From Glutamicibacter creatinolyticus (lineage in GTDB: Bacteria; Actinomycetota; Actinomycetes; Actinomycetales; Micrococcaceae), in contig NZ_CP034412.1 of the NCBI RefSeq assembly GCF_006094275.1, forward strand, positions 1,674,001-1,738,000: DNA of 64,000 nt. The letters are read 5' to 3'. Positions 19,429-28,002 of the stretch are shown one piece after another. The notes under the pieces are model-generated. The model was given only the letters and a program-made list of their open reading frames with translations, was not told where the DNA came from and did no database searches. Made by a program: the position numbers and the translations under genes. Within the stretch, counting starts at the first letter, position 1. Each line of letters begins with the position of its first letter.

Positions 19429-20726
19429 TGGGCCACCCGGGCGCTGGCCAGGGCGCCGTCCAGGACCGTGGGGTGGCCGTGGAAGAAGGTGGCGCGCACC
19501 GCGCCGGGCAGCTGCATGCCGGCGAACGGGGAGTTGCGGCCCTTGGTCTCCATGGCGTAGGGGTCCACCGTCCAGCGGGCCTCGGGGTCCACCAGCACCA
19601 GGTTGGCGGGCTCGCCCTCGGCGACCGGGCGGCCCTGGTCCTCCAGCCGGCCCAGGCGGGCCGCGGCGCCGGAGGTGATCCGCGCGACATCCGGCCAGCC
19701 GATCAGCCCGGTGTCCACCAGGGTGTGCTGCACGATGGACAGGGCGGTTTCCAGCCCGGTCATGCCCATCGCGGCGGCCCCCCATTCGCAGTCCTTGGAT
19801 TCGGCCGGGTGCGGGGCGTGGTCGGTGCCGATCATGTCGATGGTGCCATCGGCCACCCCGGCGCGCAGCGCCATGACGTCCGCTTCGCGGCGCAGCGGCG
19901 GGTTGACCTTGTAGACCGGGTCGAAGCTGCGCACCTTCTCATCGGTGAGCAGCAGGTGGTGCGGGGTGACCTCCGCGGTGACCTGGATGCCGCGGGCCTT
20001 GGCCCAGCGGATGATTTCCACGCTGCCGGCGGTGGAGACGTGGCACACGTGCAGGCGGGCTCCGACGTGTTCGGCCAGCAGCACGTCGCGGGCGATGATC
20101 GACTCCTCCGCCACGGCCGGCCAGCCGGCCAGGCCGAGCACGGCCGAGACTTCGCCCTCGTTCATCTGGGCGCCCTCGGTCAGCCGCGGTTCCTGGGCGT
20201 GCTGGGCGATCACCCCGTCGAAGGCCTTGACGTATTCCAGGGCCCGGCGCATCAGCAGCGGGTCAAACACGCAGATCCCGTCATCGGAGAACATGCGCAC
20301 CTTCGCCCGGGAGTCGGCCATCGCGCCGATCTCGCTCAGCTGCTTGCCGGCCAGCCCGACGGTGACTGCCCCGACCGGGCGCACGTCCACCCAGCCGGCC
20401 TTGCGGCCCAGCTCATAGACCTGCTCCACCACGCCGGCCGTATCGGCGACCGGGGTGGAGTTGGCCATGGCGTGCACCGCGGTGAACCCGCCCTTGGCGG
20501 CGGCGCGGGTGCCGGTTTCCACGGTCTCGGCGTCCTCCCGGCCCGGCTCACGCAGATGGGTGTGCGGGTCGACCAGGCCCGGCAGCAGGATCTGGCCGGA
20601 GGCGTCGATGACGGTGGCGTCCCCGGCCTGCAGGCCCTGGCCGATCTGTGCGATCGTCCCGTCGGAGACCAGCACGTCGGCGGTGTCCCCGCCCAGAATG
20701 CTGGCGTTGTGAATCAGATACTTCAT
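19425..20726 (-). CDS. pyrC: Dihydroorotase
   Basis: Zinc amidohydrolase that cyclises carbamoyl aspartate to dihydroorotate. The metal-binding motif DPHTHLREPG places His55 and His57; further ligands are in QHAQEP (about residue 180), HVCHVST (about 233) and the catalytic Asp in MIGTDHAPH (about 308). 433 residues is typical of the class I enzyme. ATG 20726 lies 4 bp after the pyrB stop, and its stop overlaps the PH-like gene. Confidence 0.96.
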   Translation of the reverse strand: MKYLIHNASILGGDTADVLVSDGTIAQIGQGLQAGDATVIDASGQILLPGLVDPHTHLREPGREDAETVETGTRAAAKGGFTAVHAMANSTPVADTAGVVEQVYELGRKAGWVDVRPVGAVTVGLAGKQLSEIGAMADSRAKVRMFSDDGICVFDPLLMRRALEYVKAFDGVIAQHAQEPRLTEGAQMNEGEVSAVLGLAGWPAVAEESIIARDVLLAEHVGARLHVCHVSTAGSVEIIRWAKARGIQVTAEVTPHHLLLTDEKVRSFDPVYKVNPPLRREADVMALRAGVADGTIDMIGTDHAPHPAESKDCEWGAAAMGMTGLETALSIVQHTLVDTGLIGWPDVARITSGAAARLGRLEDQGRPVAEGEPANLVLVDPEARWTVDPYAMETKGRNSPFAGMQLPGAVRATFFHGHPTVLDGALASARVAQ

Positions 20727-20730
20727 GGAC

Positions 20731-21702
20731 CTAGCTTTCCTTGATCAAGTCGCCGGAGAGGAGCATGTAGAGGCTGGCCATGCGCACGGCCACGCCGTTG
20801 GTCACCTGGTCCAGCACGGTGGAGCGTGGGGAGTCGGCGGCGGCCGAGGAGATTTCCAGGCCGCGGTTCATCGGGCCCGGGTGCATGATCAGCGTTTCCT
20901 CGCCGGAGGCGTCCAGCGCCTTCAGCCGGGCGTCGTCCAGGCCCCAGTAGCGGGAGTATTCACGCGGGTTCGGGAAGTAGGCGGCATGCATCCGCTCCCC
21001 CTGCACGCGCAGCATCATCAGCGCGTCCACCCCGGAGGCGATGACCTCGTCCAGGTCATAGCTGATGGTGCACGGCCAGGCGTCGGCCCCCACCGGCAGC
21101 AGGGTGGGCGGGGCGACCATGGTCACCTCGGCGCCCAGGGAGTTCAGCAGCCACAGGTTCGAGCGGGCCACCCGGGAGTGCAGGATGTCCCCGACGATGG
21201 CGACCTTCAGCCCGTCCAGGCCCTTGCCGTGCGGGGCGGTGCCCTCGCGCAGGCTGACCTGGCGGCGCAGCGTGAACGCGTCCAGCAGCGCCTGGGTGGG
21301 GTGTTCGTGCATGCCGTCCCCGGCGTTGACGATCGGCAGCCCGATCCAGTCGGTGGCCGCCAGGCGAGCCGGTGCACCCGAGTCGGGGTGCCGGATCACC
21401 ACGGCGTCGGCGCCGATGGCCAGCAGGGTTTGGGCGGTGTCCTTCAGCGATTCACCCTTGGACACGGAGGAGCCCTTGGCGGAGAAGTTGATCACGTCCG
21501 CGCTCAGGCGCTTGGCGGCTGCCTCGAAGGAGATGCGGGTGCGGGTGGAGTCCTCGAAGAAGAGGTTCACCACGGTGCGTCCGCGCAGCGCCGGCAGCTT
21601 CTTGACTTCCCGGGTGCCGAACTCGCGCATTTCCTCGGCGATGTCCAGGATCCGGATGGCTTCTTCGCGGGTGACGTCCGCGGTGGAGATCAGGTGTTTC
21701 AT
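20731..21702 (-). CDS. pyrB: Aspartate carbamoyltransferase, catalytic subunit
   Basis: Joins carbamoyl phosphate and aspartate, the first committed step of pyrimidine synthesis. Carbamoyl-phosphate loop STRTR at residues 52-56 ([13 protein letters not shown]), and [15 protein letters not shown] near residue 137. 323 residues; no pyrI regulatory subunit is in the operon, as is usual in Gram-positives. The ATG overlaps the pyrR stop by 4 bp (ATGA), and pyrC follows after 4 bp. Confidence 0.97.
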   Translation of the reverse strand: MKHLISTADVTREEAIRILDIAEEMREFGTREVKKLPALRGRTVVNLFFEDSTRTRISFEAAAKRLSADVINFSAKGSSVSKGESLKDTAQTLLAIGADAVVIRHPDSGAPARLAATDWIGLPIVNAGDGMHEHPTQALLDAFTLRRQVSLREGTAPHGKGLDGLKVAIVGDILHSRVARSNLWLLNSLGAEVTMVAPPTLLPVGADAWPCTISYDLDEVIASGVDALMMLRVQGERMHAAYFPNPREYSRYWGLDDARLKALDASGEETLIMHPGPMNRGLEISSAAADSPRSTVLDQVTNGVAVRMASLYMLLSGDLIKES

Positions 21703-22280
21703 GCGCCGGCCTCGATGATCACTTCGTTGTCCTGGTCGGTTTCCGCCAGGTGCACGCGCACCTTTTCGCTTTTGGCGGTGGGCAGGTTCTTGCCCACGTG
21801 GTCGGCGCGGATCGGCAGTTCGCGGTGCCCGCGGTCCACCAGCACGGCCAGGCGCACGATGCGCGGGCGGCCCCAGTCGGACAGGGCGTCCAGGGCGGCG
21901 CGGATGGTGCGTCCGGAGTAGAGCACGTCATCGACCAGCACCACGACCTTGTCGTCGATCCCGCCAGCGGGCAGCCGCGTGGGTGCCGGGGTGCGGGTGG
22001 TGGAGGTGCGCAGGTCATCGCGGTACATGGTGATGTCCAGCTGCCCGACCAGCGATTCGGGGTTGACGGCGCCGGAGGTGGTGGCGGCGATGCGTTCGGC
22101 CAGGCGCTGGGCCAGCGGATAGCCGCGGCGCGGGATGCCCAGCAGCACCAGGTCCTCGGTGCCCTTGTTGGCCTCAATGATTTCAAAGGCGATGCGCGTC
22201 AGCACGCGTTCGATGTCGTCCGAGGACAGCACCGTGCGGGCGCCAGGCGTTGCCGGCGATTTCTCGCTCATGCGTTGCAT
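21699..22280 (-). CDS. pyrR: PyrR bifunctional regulator / uracil phosphoribosyltransferase
   Basis: RNA-binding regulator of the pyr operon with the fold and weak activity of a uracil phosphoribosyltransferase. The PRPP loop [20 protein letters not shown] (about residues 105-124) is diagnostic. Its own mRNA carries a canonical PyrR-binding loop overlapping the ribosome binding site, so it probably represses its own and pyrB translation when UMP is high. Two starts compete: ATG 22280, 9 nt from GGAG (22293-22290), and ATG 22271, 11 nt from GGGAG (22287-22283). The first is annotated here. Stop overlaps pyrB by 4 bp. Confidence 0.95.
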   Translation of the reverse strand: MQRMSEKSPATPGARTVLSSDDIERVLTRIAFEIIEANKGTEDLVLLGIPRRGYPLAQRLAERIAATTSGAVNPESLVGQLDITMYRDDLRTSTTRTPAPTRLPAGGIDDKVVVLVDDVLYSGRTIRAALDALSDWGRPRIVRLAVLVDRGHRELPIRADHVGKNLPTAKSEKVRVHLAETDQDNEVIIEAGA

Positions 22281-22285
22281 CTCTC

Positions 22286-22348
22286 CCTTCTCCGCCTCAC
22301 GGGACGGTTCTTAAAGGAATATTGCTCCTATGAAATTATCACGTCCCG
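22286..22348 (-). promoter_or_regulatory. PyrR-binding RNA element with competing stem, overlapping the pyrR ribosome binding site
   Basis: The minus-strand RNA from 22317 to 22286 folds as CCUU...AAGG enclosing CCG...CGG, with the terminal loop UCCCGUGAGG. This matches the PyrR recognition loop UCCNGNGAGG known from Bacillus and mycobacterial pyr leaders. The 3' arm runs into the GAGAAGGGAGAG Shine-Dalgarno of pyrR, and no terminator follows, so control is probably translational. Upstream, CGGGACG (22348-22342) can pair with CGUCCCG (22306-22300), which includes part of the loop; this would break the PyrR hairpin and may act as the anti-repressor form. Confidence 0.75.
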
Positions 22349-22593
22349 GCACCACTTCCCCACCGAAAAGCTATACATGACCATGAATGATGCGTTAGTT
22401 CGCTCACAAGCGGCGTCGTTGACGCTGCCTCCGCGCGCGCCGCAGCGTCACTTCCTGCCCGCGACGCGGTTGCAGGCAGCCACAATGTTCACTTGGCCAC
22501 ACTGCGCGCCACCGCCGAAACATTGCGCCGCATAGTACGGCGAGGGGCCGGCACCGCGGCCACCGGGACGTGGCCGAAAGGGAGGTTAAACGC
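22349..22593. other. Intergenic region between nusB and pyrR with one inverted repeat
   Basis: No convincing gene on either strand. TGACGCTG (22420-22427) pairs with CAGCGTCA (22443-22450) around a very GC-rich 15-nt loop. The promoter of the pyr operon should be here, but I could not find a good -35/-10 pair; TATAGC on the minus strand near 22371-22376 and TAATTT near 22334 are weak candidates. Confidence 0.4.
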
Positions 22594-22629
22594 CGCAAGC
22601 CGGAACCACGAATCGGGTTCCGGCTTGCG
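22594..22629 (-). terminator. Terminator after nusB
   Basis: Perfect 14-bp inverted repeat (22594-22607 with 22616-22629), loop ACGAATCG, 22 bp after the nusB stop, followed on the minus strand by GTTTAACC. It separates the aro-efp-nusB unit from the pyr leader. Confidence 0.75.
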
Positions 22630-22650
22630 CGGGGACAGGCAGGGTGAGGA

Positions 22651-23061
22651 TCAGTCGACCAGGGTGTCCTTGATTTGCTGGATGCGGCCGAGCACGCCGT
22701 TGACGAATTCCGGGGAATCGTCGGTGGACAGCTCACGCACGTTGGCCACGGCCTCGGCGACGGCGACGGCGTCGGGCACGTCGTCGTTGTACAGCAGTTC
22801 CCACACGCCGATGCGCAGGGCGATGCGGTCCACCGACGGCATGCGTTCCAGGGTCCAGCCGCGCACGTAGCTTTCCAGGATCTCATCGATGCGCTGCTGC
22901 TGGGCGGTGACGCCCTCGATGATCTGGATGGAGTACTCGTTGATCACGATCTCGGAGTTCTCCCGGCGTCCGACGGCCACGGCCAGCGGCTCGGCGCCGC
23001 GTTGTTCGGCTTCGAAGAGGAATTCCAGGGCCCGGCGCCGGGCCTTGGCACGGGCACTCAC
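22651..23061 (-). CDS. nusB: Transcription antitermination factor NusB
   Basis: All-helical RNA-binding protein that, with NusE (S10), binds boxA RNA and supports antitermination of rRNA operons. The 136 residues begin MSARAKARRRALEFLFEAEQ, with the NusB core motif YVRGWTLERMPSVDRIALRIG at about residues 65-85. ATG 23061 coincides with the last base of the efp stop, so the two are coupled. It is the last gene before a 14-bp terminator stem. Confidence 0.95.
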   Translation of the reverse strand: MSARAKARRRALEFLFEAEQRGAEPLAVAVGRRENSEIVINEYSIQIIEGVTAQQQRIDEILESYVRGWTLERMPSVDRIALRIGVWELLYNDDVPDAVAVAEAVANVRELSTDDSPEFVNGVLGRIQQIKDTLVD

Positions 23062-23621
23062 TAGGAGACACGTCCCAGGTAGTCACCGTTGCGGGTATCG
23101 ACCTTGACCTTGGTGTTCTGCTCGACGAACAGCGGCACCTGGATGATCTTGCCGGTTTCCAGGGTGGCCGGCTTGGTGCCTGCCGAGGAGCGGTCGCCCT
23201 GCAGGCCCGGCTCGGTGTAGGTGATTTCCAGGATGACCGACGGCGGCATTTCCACGTACAGCGGGTTGCCGTCGTACATGGCGATGGTCAGTTCCTGGTT
23301 TTCCAGCATGTAGTCGGCGGCGTCGCCCACGGTGGCGCCGGAGACGGTGACCTGGTCGTAGTCGTCCAGGTTCATGAAGACGTAGTCTTCCCCGTCCTGG
23401 TAGAGGTACTGGTAGTCGCGGCGGTCAACGTTGGCGGTTTCGATCTTCGCCCCGGCGTTGTAGGTCTTGTCCTGGACGCGTCCGGTGACGACGTTGCGCA
23501 TCTTGGTGCGCACGAACGCCCCACCCTTGCCCGGCTTCACGTGCTGGAAGTCAATGATGGTCCACAGCTGGCCGTCAATCTTGATGACCTGACCGTTTTT
23601 GATGTCAGTCGTATCTGCCAC
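23061..23621 (-). CDS. efp: Elongation factor P
   Basis: Ribosome-binding factor of 186 residues that relieves stalling at consecutive prolines. Three beta-barrel domains are expected from the length. The tip of domain I reads VKPGKGGAF with Lys33 at the catalytic tip. Many actinobacterial EF-Ps have PGKGP and work without Lys modification; here the last residue of the loop is Gly instead of Pro. No EpmA, EarP or other modification gene lies nearby. The C-terminus contains the EF-P signature [20 protein letters not shown]. Start GTG/ATG 23621; it is upstream of nusB with a 1-base overlap. Confidence 0.96.
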   Translation of the reverse strand: MADTTDIKNGQVIKIDGQLWTIIDFQHVKPGKGGAFVRTKMRNVVTGRVQDKTYNAGAKIETANVDRRDYQYLYQDGEDYVFMNLDDYDQVTVSGATVGDAADYMLENQELTIAMYDGNPLYVEMPPSVILEITYTEPGLQGDRSSAGTKPATLETGKIIQVPLFVEQNTKVKVDTRNGDYLGRVS

Positions 23622-23712
23622 GAGTCCTCAATCCTCATATTCAGCCGGCTCACGCCGGCCCTTTGTCAAAAAACCATGTCCTAGTCTAGCGCATCGATCC
23701 GCCGGCGCCGTG

Positions 23713-24255
23713 TTAGGCGCTGGCCTGCAGGCGCTGTTCGGCCATTTGCAGGCAGATGCGCGAGGCGTCCACCAGGTGCCTGGGCGCGTTGATCGCCTGA
23801 CGCTGCTCCAGGGCCAGGGTGAAGCGGGTCACCGCCGCACGGTAGTCCCGGGTTTCGTAGAACGCCATGCCCAAATGGTGCTGCATCAGCGGCTCGTACT
23901 CGGTGTCGGCGAACTCCTCGGCCAGCTTGCGCAGCCGGTTGATGGCCCGCTGGGTGTCCCCCTGCATGCGGGTCAGCTCGGTGTCCAGCACCCGCAGGTG
24001 CGCGTTCATCGGGTCCAGCAGGCGCTGCTCGGTGATCATCTCCCCCGCCTGGGCCAGTTCGCCGCGGGCCAGGTGGATGACCACCTGGTCGGTGGGCGAA
24101 CCGACCTGCATGGAGCGTTCCGCGGCGGCCTCATCGGCCACGTAGGCGCGCATCGTTTCGGGGTTGATCAGGATTCCGTCAATGGAGGTGTCCACACCTT
24201 CACGGTTGACGGAGGCGACTTCGAAGGACACCGCGTTGTGTCGTGCCTCAGTCAT
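23713..24255 (-). CDS. TPR-like helical repeat protein of unknown function
   Basis: 180 residues, no signal peptide or membrane segment. Residues 55-170 are strongly helical, with alternating Ala/Leu and two segments resembling tetratricopeptide units (QVVIHLARGELAQAGEMI near residue 57 and PLMQHHLGMAFYETRDYRAAV near residue 121, the latter ending in the YxxA pattern). Such repeats mediate protein contacts. It sits between aroB and efp, 3 bp after aroB, in the same direction; I know of no assigned function for this position. The first 40 residues look like a short beta-rich unit. Confidence 0.7.
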   Translation of the reverse strand: MTEARHNAVSFEVASVNREGVDTSIDGILINPETMRAYVADEAAAERSMQVGSPTDQVVIHLARGELAQAGEMITEQRLLDPMNAHLRVLDTELTRMQGDTQRAINRLRKLAEEFADTEYEPLMQHHLGMAFYETRDYRAAVTRFTLALEQRQAINAPRHLVDASRICLQMAEQRLQASA

Positions 24256-24258
24256 TGC

Positions 24259-25350
24259 TTACTCACCAATCTCCTGGTAGGCCGCGAACAACAACGAGTT
24301 ATCCGGAACTTCATAGATCCGCGGCTTGCCAATATCTTCCAGGACCACGAAGCGCAGCTGGTCGCCTCGGGCCTTCTTGTCCCGCTTCATCCCGTCCAGC
24401 AGCGACGCCCAGCGGTCGTTGCGGTAGGTGGTGGGCAGTCCCAGCGAGGATAGGATCGCGGCGTGGCGTTCGGCCACCGCATCCGGGGTGTAGCCCACCG
24501 AGCGTCCCAGTTCCGCGGCGAAGCACAGGCCAATGGACACCGCCGCGCCGTGGCGCATCTGGTAGCGTTCGGCCAGCTCGATGGCATGGCCCAGGGTGTG
24601 CCCGTAGTTCAGGTATTCGCGCTCCCCGGATTCCTTCAGGTCCCGGGAGACCACATCGACCTTCACCGCGATGGTGCGTTCGATGATTTCACGCAGCCGC
24701 TCGCTGGTGGGATCCATGGCCTCTTCGGGGTTTTCCTCGATGAGCTCCAGGATCCGCTCGTCCTTGATGAAACCGCACTTGACCGCTTCGGCCAGCCCGG
24801 TCACCAGTTCGTGCTTCGGCAAGGTGGCCAGGGCGTCCAGGTCCACCAGCACGCCGGCCGGCGGGTGGAAGGAGCCGACCAGGTTCTTGCCCTCGGCGGT
24901 GTTGATGCCGGTCTTGCCGCCCACGGCGGCGTCCACCATGCCCAGCACGGAGGTGGGCACGTGCACGACCTTCACCCCGCGCAGCCAGGTGGCGGCCACG
25001 AAGCCGGCCACGTCCGAGACGGCGCCGCCGCCCACGGAGATTACCGCATCCGAGCGGGTGAAGTCGTTCTTGCCCAGGACCTCCCAGCAGAAGGCGGCGA
25101 CCTGGATGTGCTTGCCTTCCTCGGCGTCCGGGATTTCGGCGGTGATCGCCGAGTAGCCCTTGGTATCGAGTTCATCCTTGACCAGGTCCCCGGTGGTGCG
25201 CAGGGCCCGCGGGTGGATGATCAAAATCTTCTTGACACTTGGTCCAAGCAGTTCGGGAAGCTGTCCCAGCAAACCATTACCGACCAGAACCGGATAGTTC
25301 TGCTCCGGTGATGCTCCGGTGACCTGAAGTGTGGTGGGTGCTAAAGGCAT
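24259..25350 (-). CDS. aroB: 3-dehydroquinate synthase
   Basis: NAD- and zinc-dependent cyclase that converts DAHP to 3-dehydroquinate, second step of the shikimate pathway. Metal ligands lie in HELVTGLAEAVKCGFI (Glu), NYGHTLGHAIE (His) and the following RHGAAVSIGL (His). The nucleotide-binding SVGGGAVSDVAGFVAATWLRG is at about residues 88-108. I chose ATG 25350 (363 aa, family length) because AGGAGG lies 10 nt upstream; the frame continues to 25425 without conservation. It follows aroK after 61 bp and is followed by the TPR-like gene after 3 bp. Confidence 0.95.
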   Translation of the reverse strand: MPLAPTTLQVTGASPEQNYPVLVGNGLLGQLPELLGPSVKKILIIHPRALRTTGDLVKDELDTKGYSAITAEIPDAEEGKHIQVAAFCWEVLGKNDFTRSDAVISVGGGAVSDVAGFVAATWLRGVKVVHVPTSVLGMVDAAVGGKTGINTAEGKNLVGSFHPPAGVLVDLDALATLPKHELVTGLAEAVKCGFIKDERILELIEENPEEAMDPTSERLREIIERTIAVKVDVVSRDLKESGEREYLNYGHTLGHAIELAERYQMRHGAAVSIGLCFAAELGRSVGYTPDAVAERHAAILSSLGLPTTYRNDRWASLLDGMKRDKKARGDQLRFVVLEDIGKPRIYEVPDNSLLFAAYQEIGE

Positions 25351-25411
25351 CCGTAGAGATCCTCCTGTGGTGCTGATCTTTCCAGAGTACGCGCGGGATT
25401 CGCGAATAGCC

Positions 25412-25909
25412 CTATCTCGTGGCACTAATCACATGGCCCTGGATCAGCGCGACCAGCTCGTTCACGCTCTTGCCCTCGACCATGACGGTCAGGTCCGCCA
25501 GGTCCTCGTAGATGTCCCGGCGCGCGGCAAACAGCTGCCGCCAGCGCTGCAGCACCCCGTCCTCGCCGGCCAGCAGCGGACGGTCCTGGCTGCGGGCCAG
25601 GCGCCGGGCGGCGGTGTCCTCATCCATCTGCAGGTAGACCACGGTGCCGCGGCGCAGCACCTCCCGGTTTTCCGGGCGCAGCACCGCTCCCCCGCCGGTG
25701 GCCAGCACCCCGGCCTGGGTGGCGCGCAGGGTCGCCACCTCCAGGTCGCGGAAGTGCTCTTCGCCGTGCTCGGCGAAGATCTGCGGGATCGAGCCGTGGC
25801 TCATCACGATCACTTCGTCGGTGTCCAGGAACGTGGTGTCCAGGGCCTTGGCCAGCGCCTTGCCCACGGTGGACTTGCCGCTGGCCATCGGCCCGATCAG
25901 GTAGATCAT
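25412..25909 (-). CDS. aroK: Shikimate kinase
   Basis: Phosphorylates shikimate at the 3-OH with ATP. Walker A GPMASGKST at residues 6-14, shikimate-binding FLDTDEVI near residue 32, GGGAVLRPENRE near residue 72 and the lid Arg in RPLLAGEDG near residue 110. 165 residues is normal. Its ATG abuts the aroC stop (TAGATG), so the two are probably coupled. Confidence 0.95.
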   Translation of the reverse strand: MIYLIGPMASGKSTVGKALAKALDTTFLDTDEVIVMSHGSIPQIFAEHGEEHFRDLEVATLRATQAGVLATGGGAVLRPENREVLRRGTVVYLQMDEDTAARRLARSQDRPLLAGEDGVLQRWRQLFAARRDIYEDLADLTVMVEGKSVNELVALIQGHVISATR

Positions 25910-27109
25910 CTAGACCCCGGTGGATTCCAGGTTCTCGGGGATCGCGGCCAGGTAGCTGGCGATGTTCCGCTTGGTCTCGGCCACCGAGTCCCCGCCGAAC
26001 TTCTCCAGCACCGCCTGGGCCAGCACCAGGGCGACCATCGCCTCGGCGACGACCCCGGCCGCCGGCACCGCGCACACGTCCGAACGCTGGTGGTGGGCCT
26101 TGGTGTCCTCACCGGTGGCCGTGTCCACGGTGCGCAGCGCGCGCGGGACGGTGGCGATCGGCTTCATGGCCGCGCGCACGCGCAGCACCTCGCCGATGGA
26201 CATGCCCCCCTCGATCCCGCCGGCCCGGTTGGTGGCCCGCTCGATGCGCCCGTCGGCGGCATGCTGGATCTCGTCGTGGGCGGCCGAGCCGCGCCGGGCG
26301 GCGGTGGCGAAGCCGTCGCCGACCTCCACCCCCTTGATCGCCTGGATGCCCATCAGCGCCCCGGCCAGCCGGGCGTCCAGCCGGCGGTCCCAGTGCACGT
26401 AGGAGCCCAGGCCCGGGGGCAGGTTGTAGGCCAGCACCTCCACGACCCCGCCCAGGGTTTCCCCGGCCTTGTGGGCGTCGTCGACCTCGGCGACCATGGC
26501 GGCGGAGGTTTCGGCGTCAAAGCAGCGCAGCGGATCCGCGTCCAGCGCCTGGACGTCGGCCCGGGTGGGCAGCGCGGCGTCGTCGGGGACTGCGGCGGTG
26601 CCCACGGCGGTGGTGTGCGCGACCAGTTCGATGCCCAGCTCGGCCAGGAACGCGTCGGCCACCGAGCCCAGGGCGACGCGGGCCGCGGTTTCCCGGGCGC
26701 TGGCGCGCTCGAGCACCGGGCGGGCGTCGTCGAACCCGTACTTCTGCATGCCGGTGAAGTCGGCGTGGCCCGGGCGCGGGCGGGTCAGCGGCGCATTGCG
26801 GGCCAGGGACTCCAGTTCGCCGGGATCCACCGGGTCAGCGTTCATCACGCGTTCCCACTTGGGCCATTCGGTGTTGCCGATTTCAATGGCGACCGGTCCG
26901 CCCTGGGTGGCGCCGTGGCGCACCCCGCCCAGAAAGCTGACCTGGTCCTTTTCAAACTTCATGCGGGCCCCGCGGCCATAGCCAAGCCGCCGGCGCGCCA
27001 GCGCCGAACGGACGAGCTCACTGTCCACCGGGACCCCGGCGGGTAGACCTTCAAGAATTCCAACGAGTGCCGGGCCGTGCGATTCGCCCGCGGTTAACCA
27101 ACGCAACAT
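25910..27109 (-). CDS. aroC: Chorismate synthase
   Basis: Needs reduced FMN to convert EPSP to chorismate, the last common step to aromatic amino acids and folate. Signatures: [20 protein letters not shown] at residues 8-27, [19 protein letters not shown] at about 115-133 and the NTEWPKWE segment. 399 residues matches. TTG/GTG/ATG start at 27109 sits 29 bp after aroE. No EPSP synthase (aroA) is in the window; in this group it lies elsewhere. Confidence 0.96.
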   Translation of the reverse strand: MLRWLTAGESHGPALVGILEGLPAGVPVDSELVRSALARRRLGYGRGARMKFEKDQVSFLGGVRHGATQGGPVAIEIGNTEWPKWERVMNADPVDPGELESLARNAPLTRPRPGHADFTGMQKYGFDDARPVLERASARETAARVALGSVADAFLAELGIELVAHTTAVGTAAVPDDAALPTRADVQALDADPLRCFDAETSAAMVAEVDDAHKAGETLGGVVEVLAYNLPPGLGSYVHWDRRLDARLAGALMGIQAIKGVEVGDGFATAARRGSAAHDEIQHAADGRIERATNRAGGIEGGMSIGEVLRVRAAMKPIATVPRALRTVDTATGEDTKAHHQRSDVCAVPAAGVVAEAMVALVLAQAVLEKFGGDSVAETKRNIASYLAAIPENLESTGV

Positions 27110-27138
27110 GCACTACATTTTGCCATGTGCCGGCGCTT

Positions 27139-27951
27139 TTACCGACCTCGATGAAGCGCCACGGCCGCAAACATGGTGTTTGTGACATTTTCGCGCTCCT
27201 CCTGCGCCAGGTCCAGCCCGGTGAACAGGCGCACCTGCTCCACCGCCTGGTGCACCAGCATCGCCAGCCCGTTGATGACCGGCCCCCGCCAGGCGGCGGC
27301 CAGGGCGGAGGGCCACGGGTCGTAGGCCACATCCAGCAGGGTTCCGGTGCCCGCGCCCAGGGCGGGCACCCAGCCGTCGGCGGCGGAGGGGGGCAGGGTG
27401 GAAACCACCACCGGGTCCCCGGTGATCTCCCGCACCGGGCTGACCTCGGCGGCCATGCCCAGCGCGGCGGCCAGGGCGGTGACCCGCCCGGCGCGGGCCG
27501 GATCGCGCACCACGAAGCGCACCCGTTCGGCGCCCATCTGGTGCAGCGCCTGCACGGCGGCCAGCGCCGTGTTCCCGGCCCCCAGGATGGTGCCGGTGCC
27601 GGTGTGCCCGATCCCGGCGTCGGCGAAGGCCCGCACGATCCCGTACACGTCGGTGTTCTGCCCGTGCAGGGTCCCGTCCGGGTGCACCACGATGGTGTTC
27701 AGCGCCCCGGTGGTGGTGACCAGGTCGGTGACGCTGTCCATGTGGCCGATGAACACGTCCTTCAGCGGCATGGTGACCGAGCAGCCGGCCCAGCCGCCGG
27801 CGCGCAGCCCGGCGGCGAAGTCCGGCGCGTCGGCCGGGTCCAGTTCCAGGCGCTGGTAGTCCAGGTCCACGCCGAGCAGCCGGTAGGCGGCGCGGTGCAG
27901 CTGCGGGGACTTGGAGTGGCTGATGGGCTTGCCCAGGACTGCGGCCTTCAC
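27139..27951 (-). CDS. aroE: Shikimate dehydrogenase
   Basis: NADPH-dependent reduction of 3-dehydroshikimate to shikimate. Substrate site SHSKSP at residues 11-16, catalytic Lys in VTMPLKDVF, Asn and Asp in ALNTIV and QNTDVYG, and the nucleotide site ILGAGNTALAAVQAL (the more usual GAGG is GAGN here). 270 residues. GTG start with GAGG 5 nt upstream. It follows mltG after 51 bp and leads into aroC-aroK-aroB, the fixed order of this locus in Actinobacteria. Confidence 0.93.
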   Translation of the reverse strand: MKAAVLGKPISHSKSPQLHRAAYRLLGVDLDYQRLELDPADAPDFAAGLRAGGWAGCSVTMPLKDVFIGHMDSVTDLVTTTGALNTIVVHPDGTLHGQNTDVYGIVRAFADAGIGHTGTGTILGAGNTALAAVQALHQMGAERVRFVVRDPARAGRVTALAAALGMAAEVSPVREITGDPVVVSTLPPSAADGWVPALGAGTGTLLDVAYDPWPSALAAAWRGPVINGLAMLVHQAVEQVRLFTGLDLAQEERENVTNTMFAAVALHRGR

Positions 27952-28002
27952 GGTTACCTCACTGTCGGTGGCTTGCGCGTTGTTCTTCGGTGGCGATGGA
28001 GC

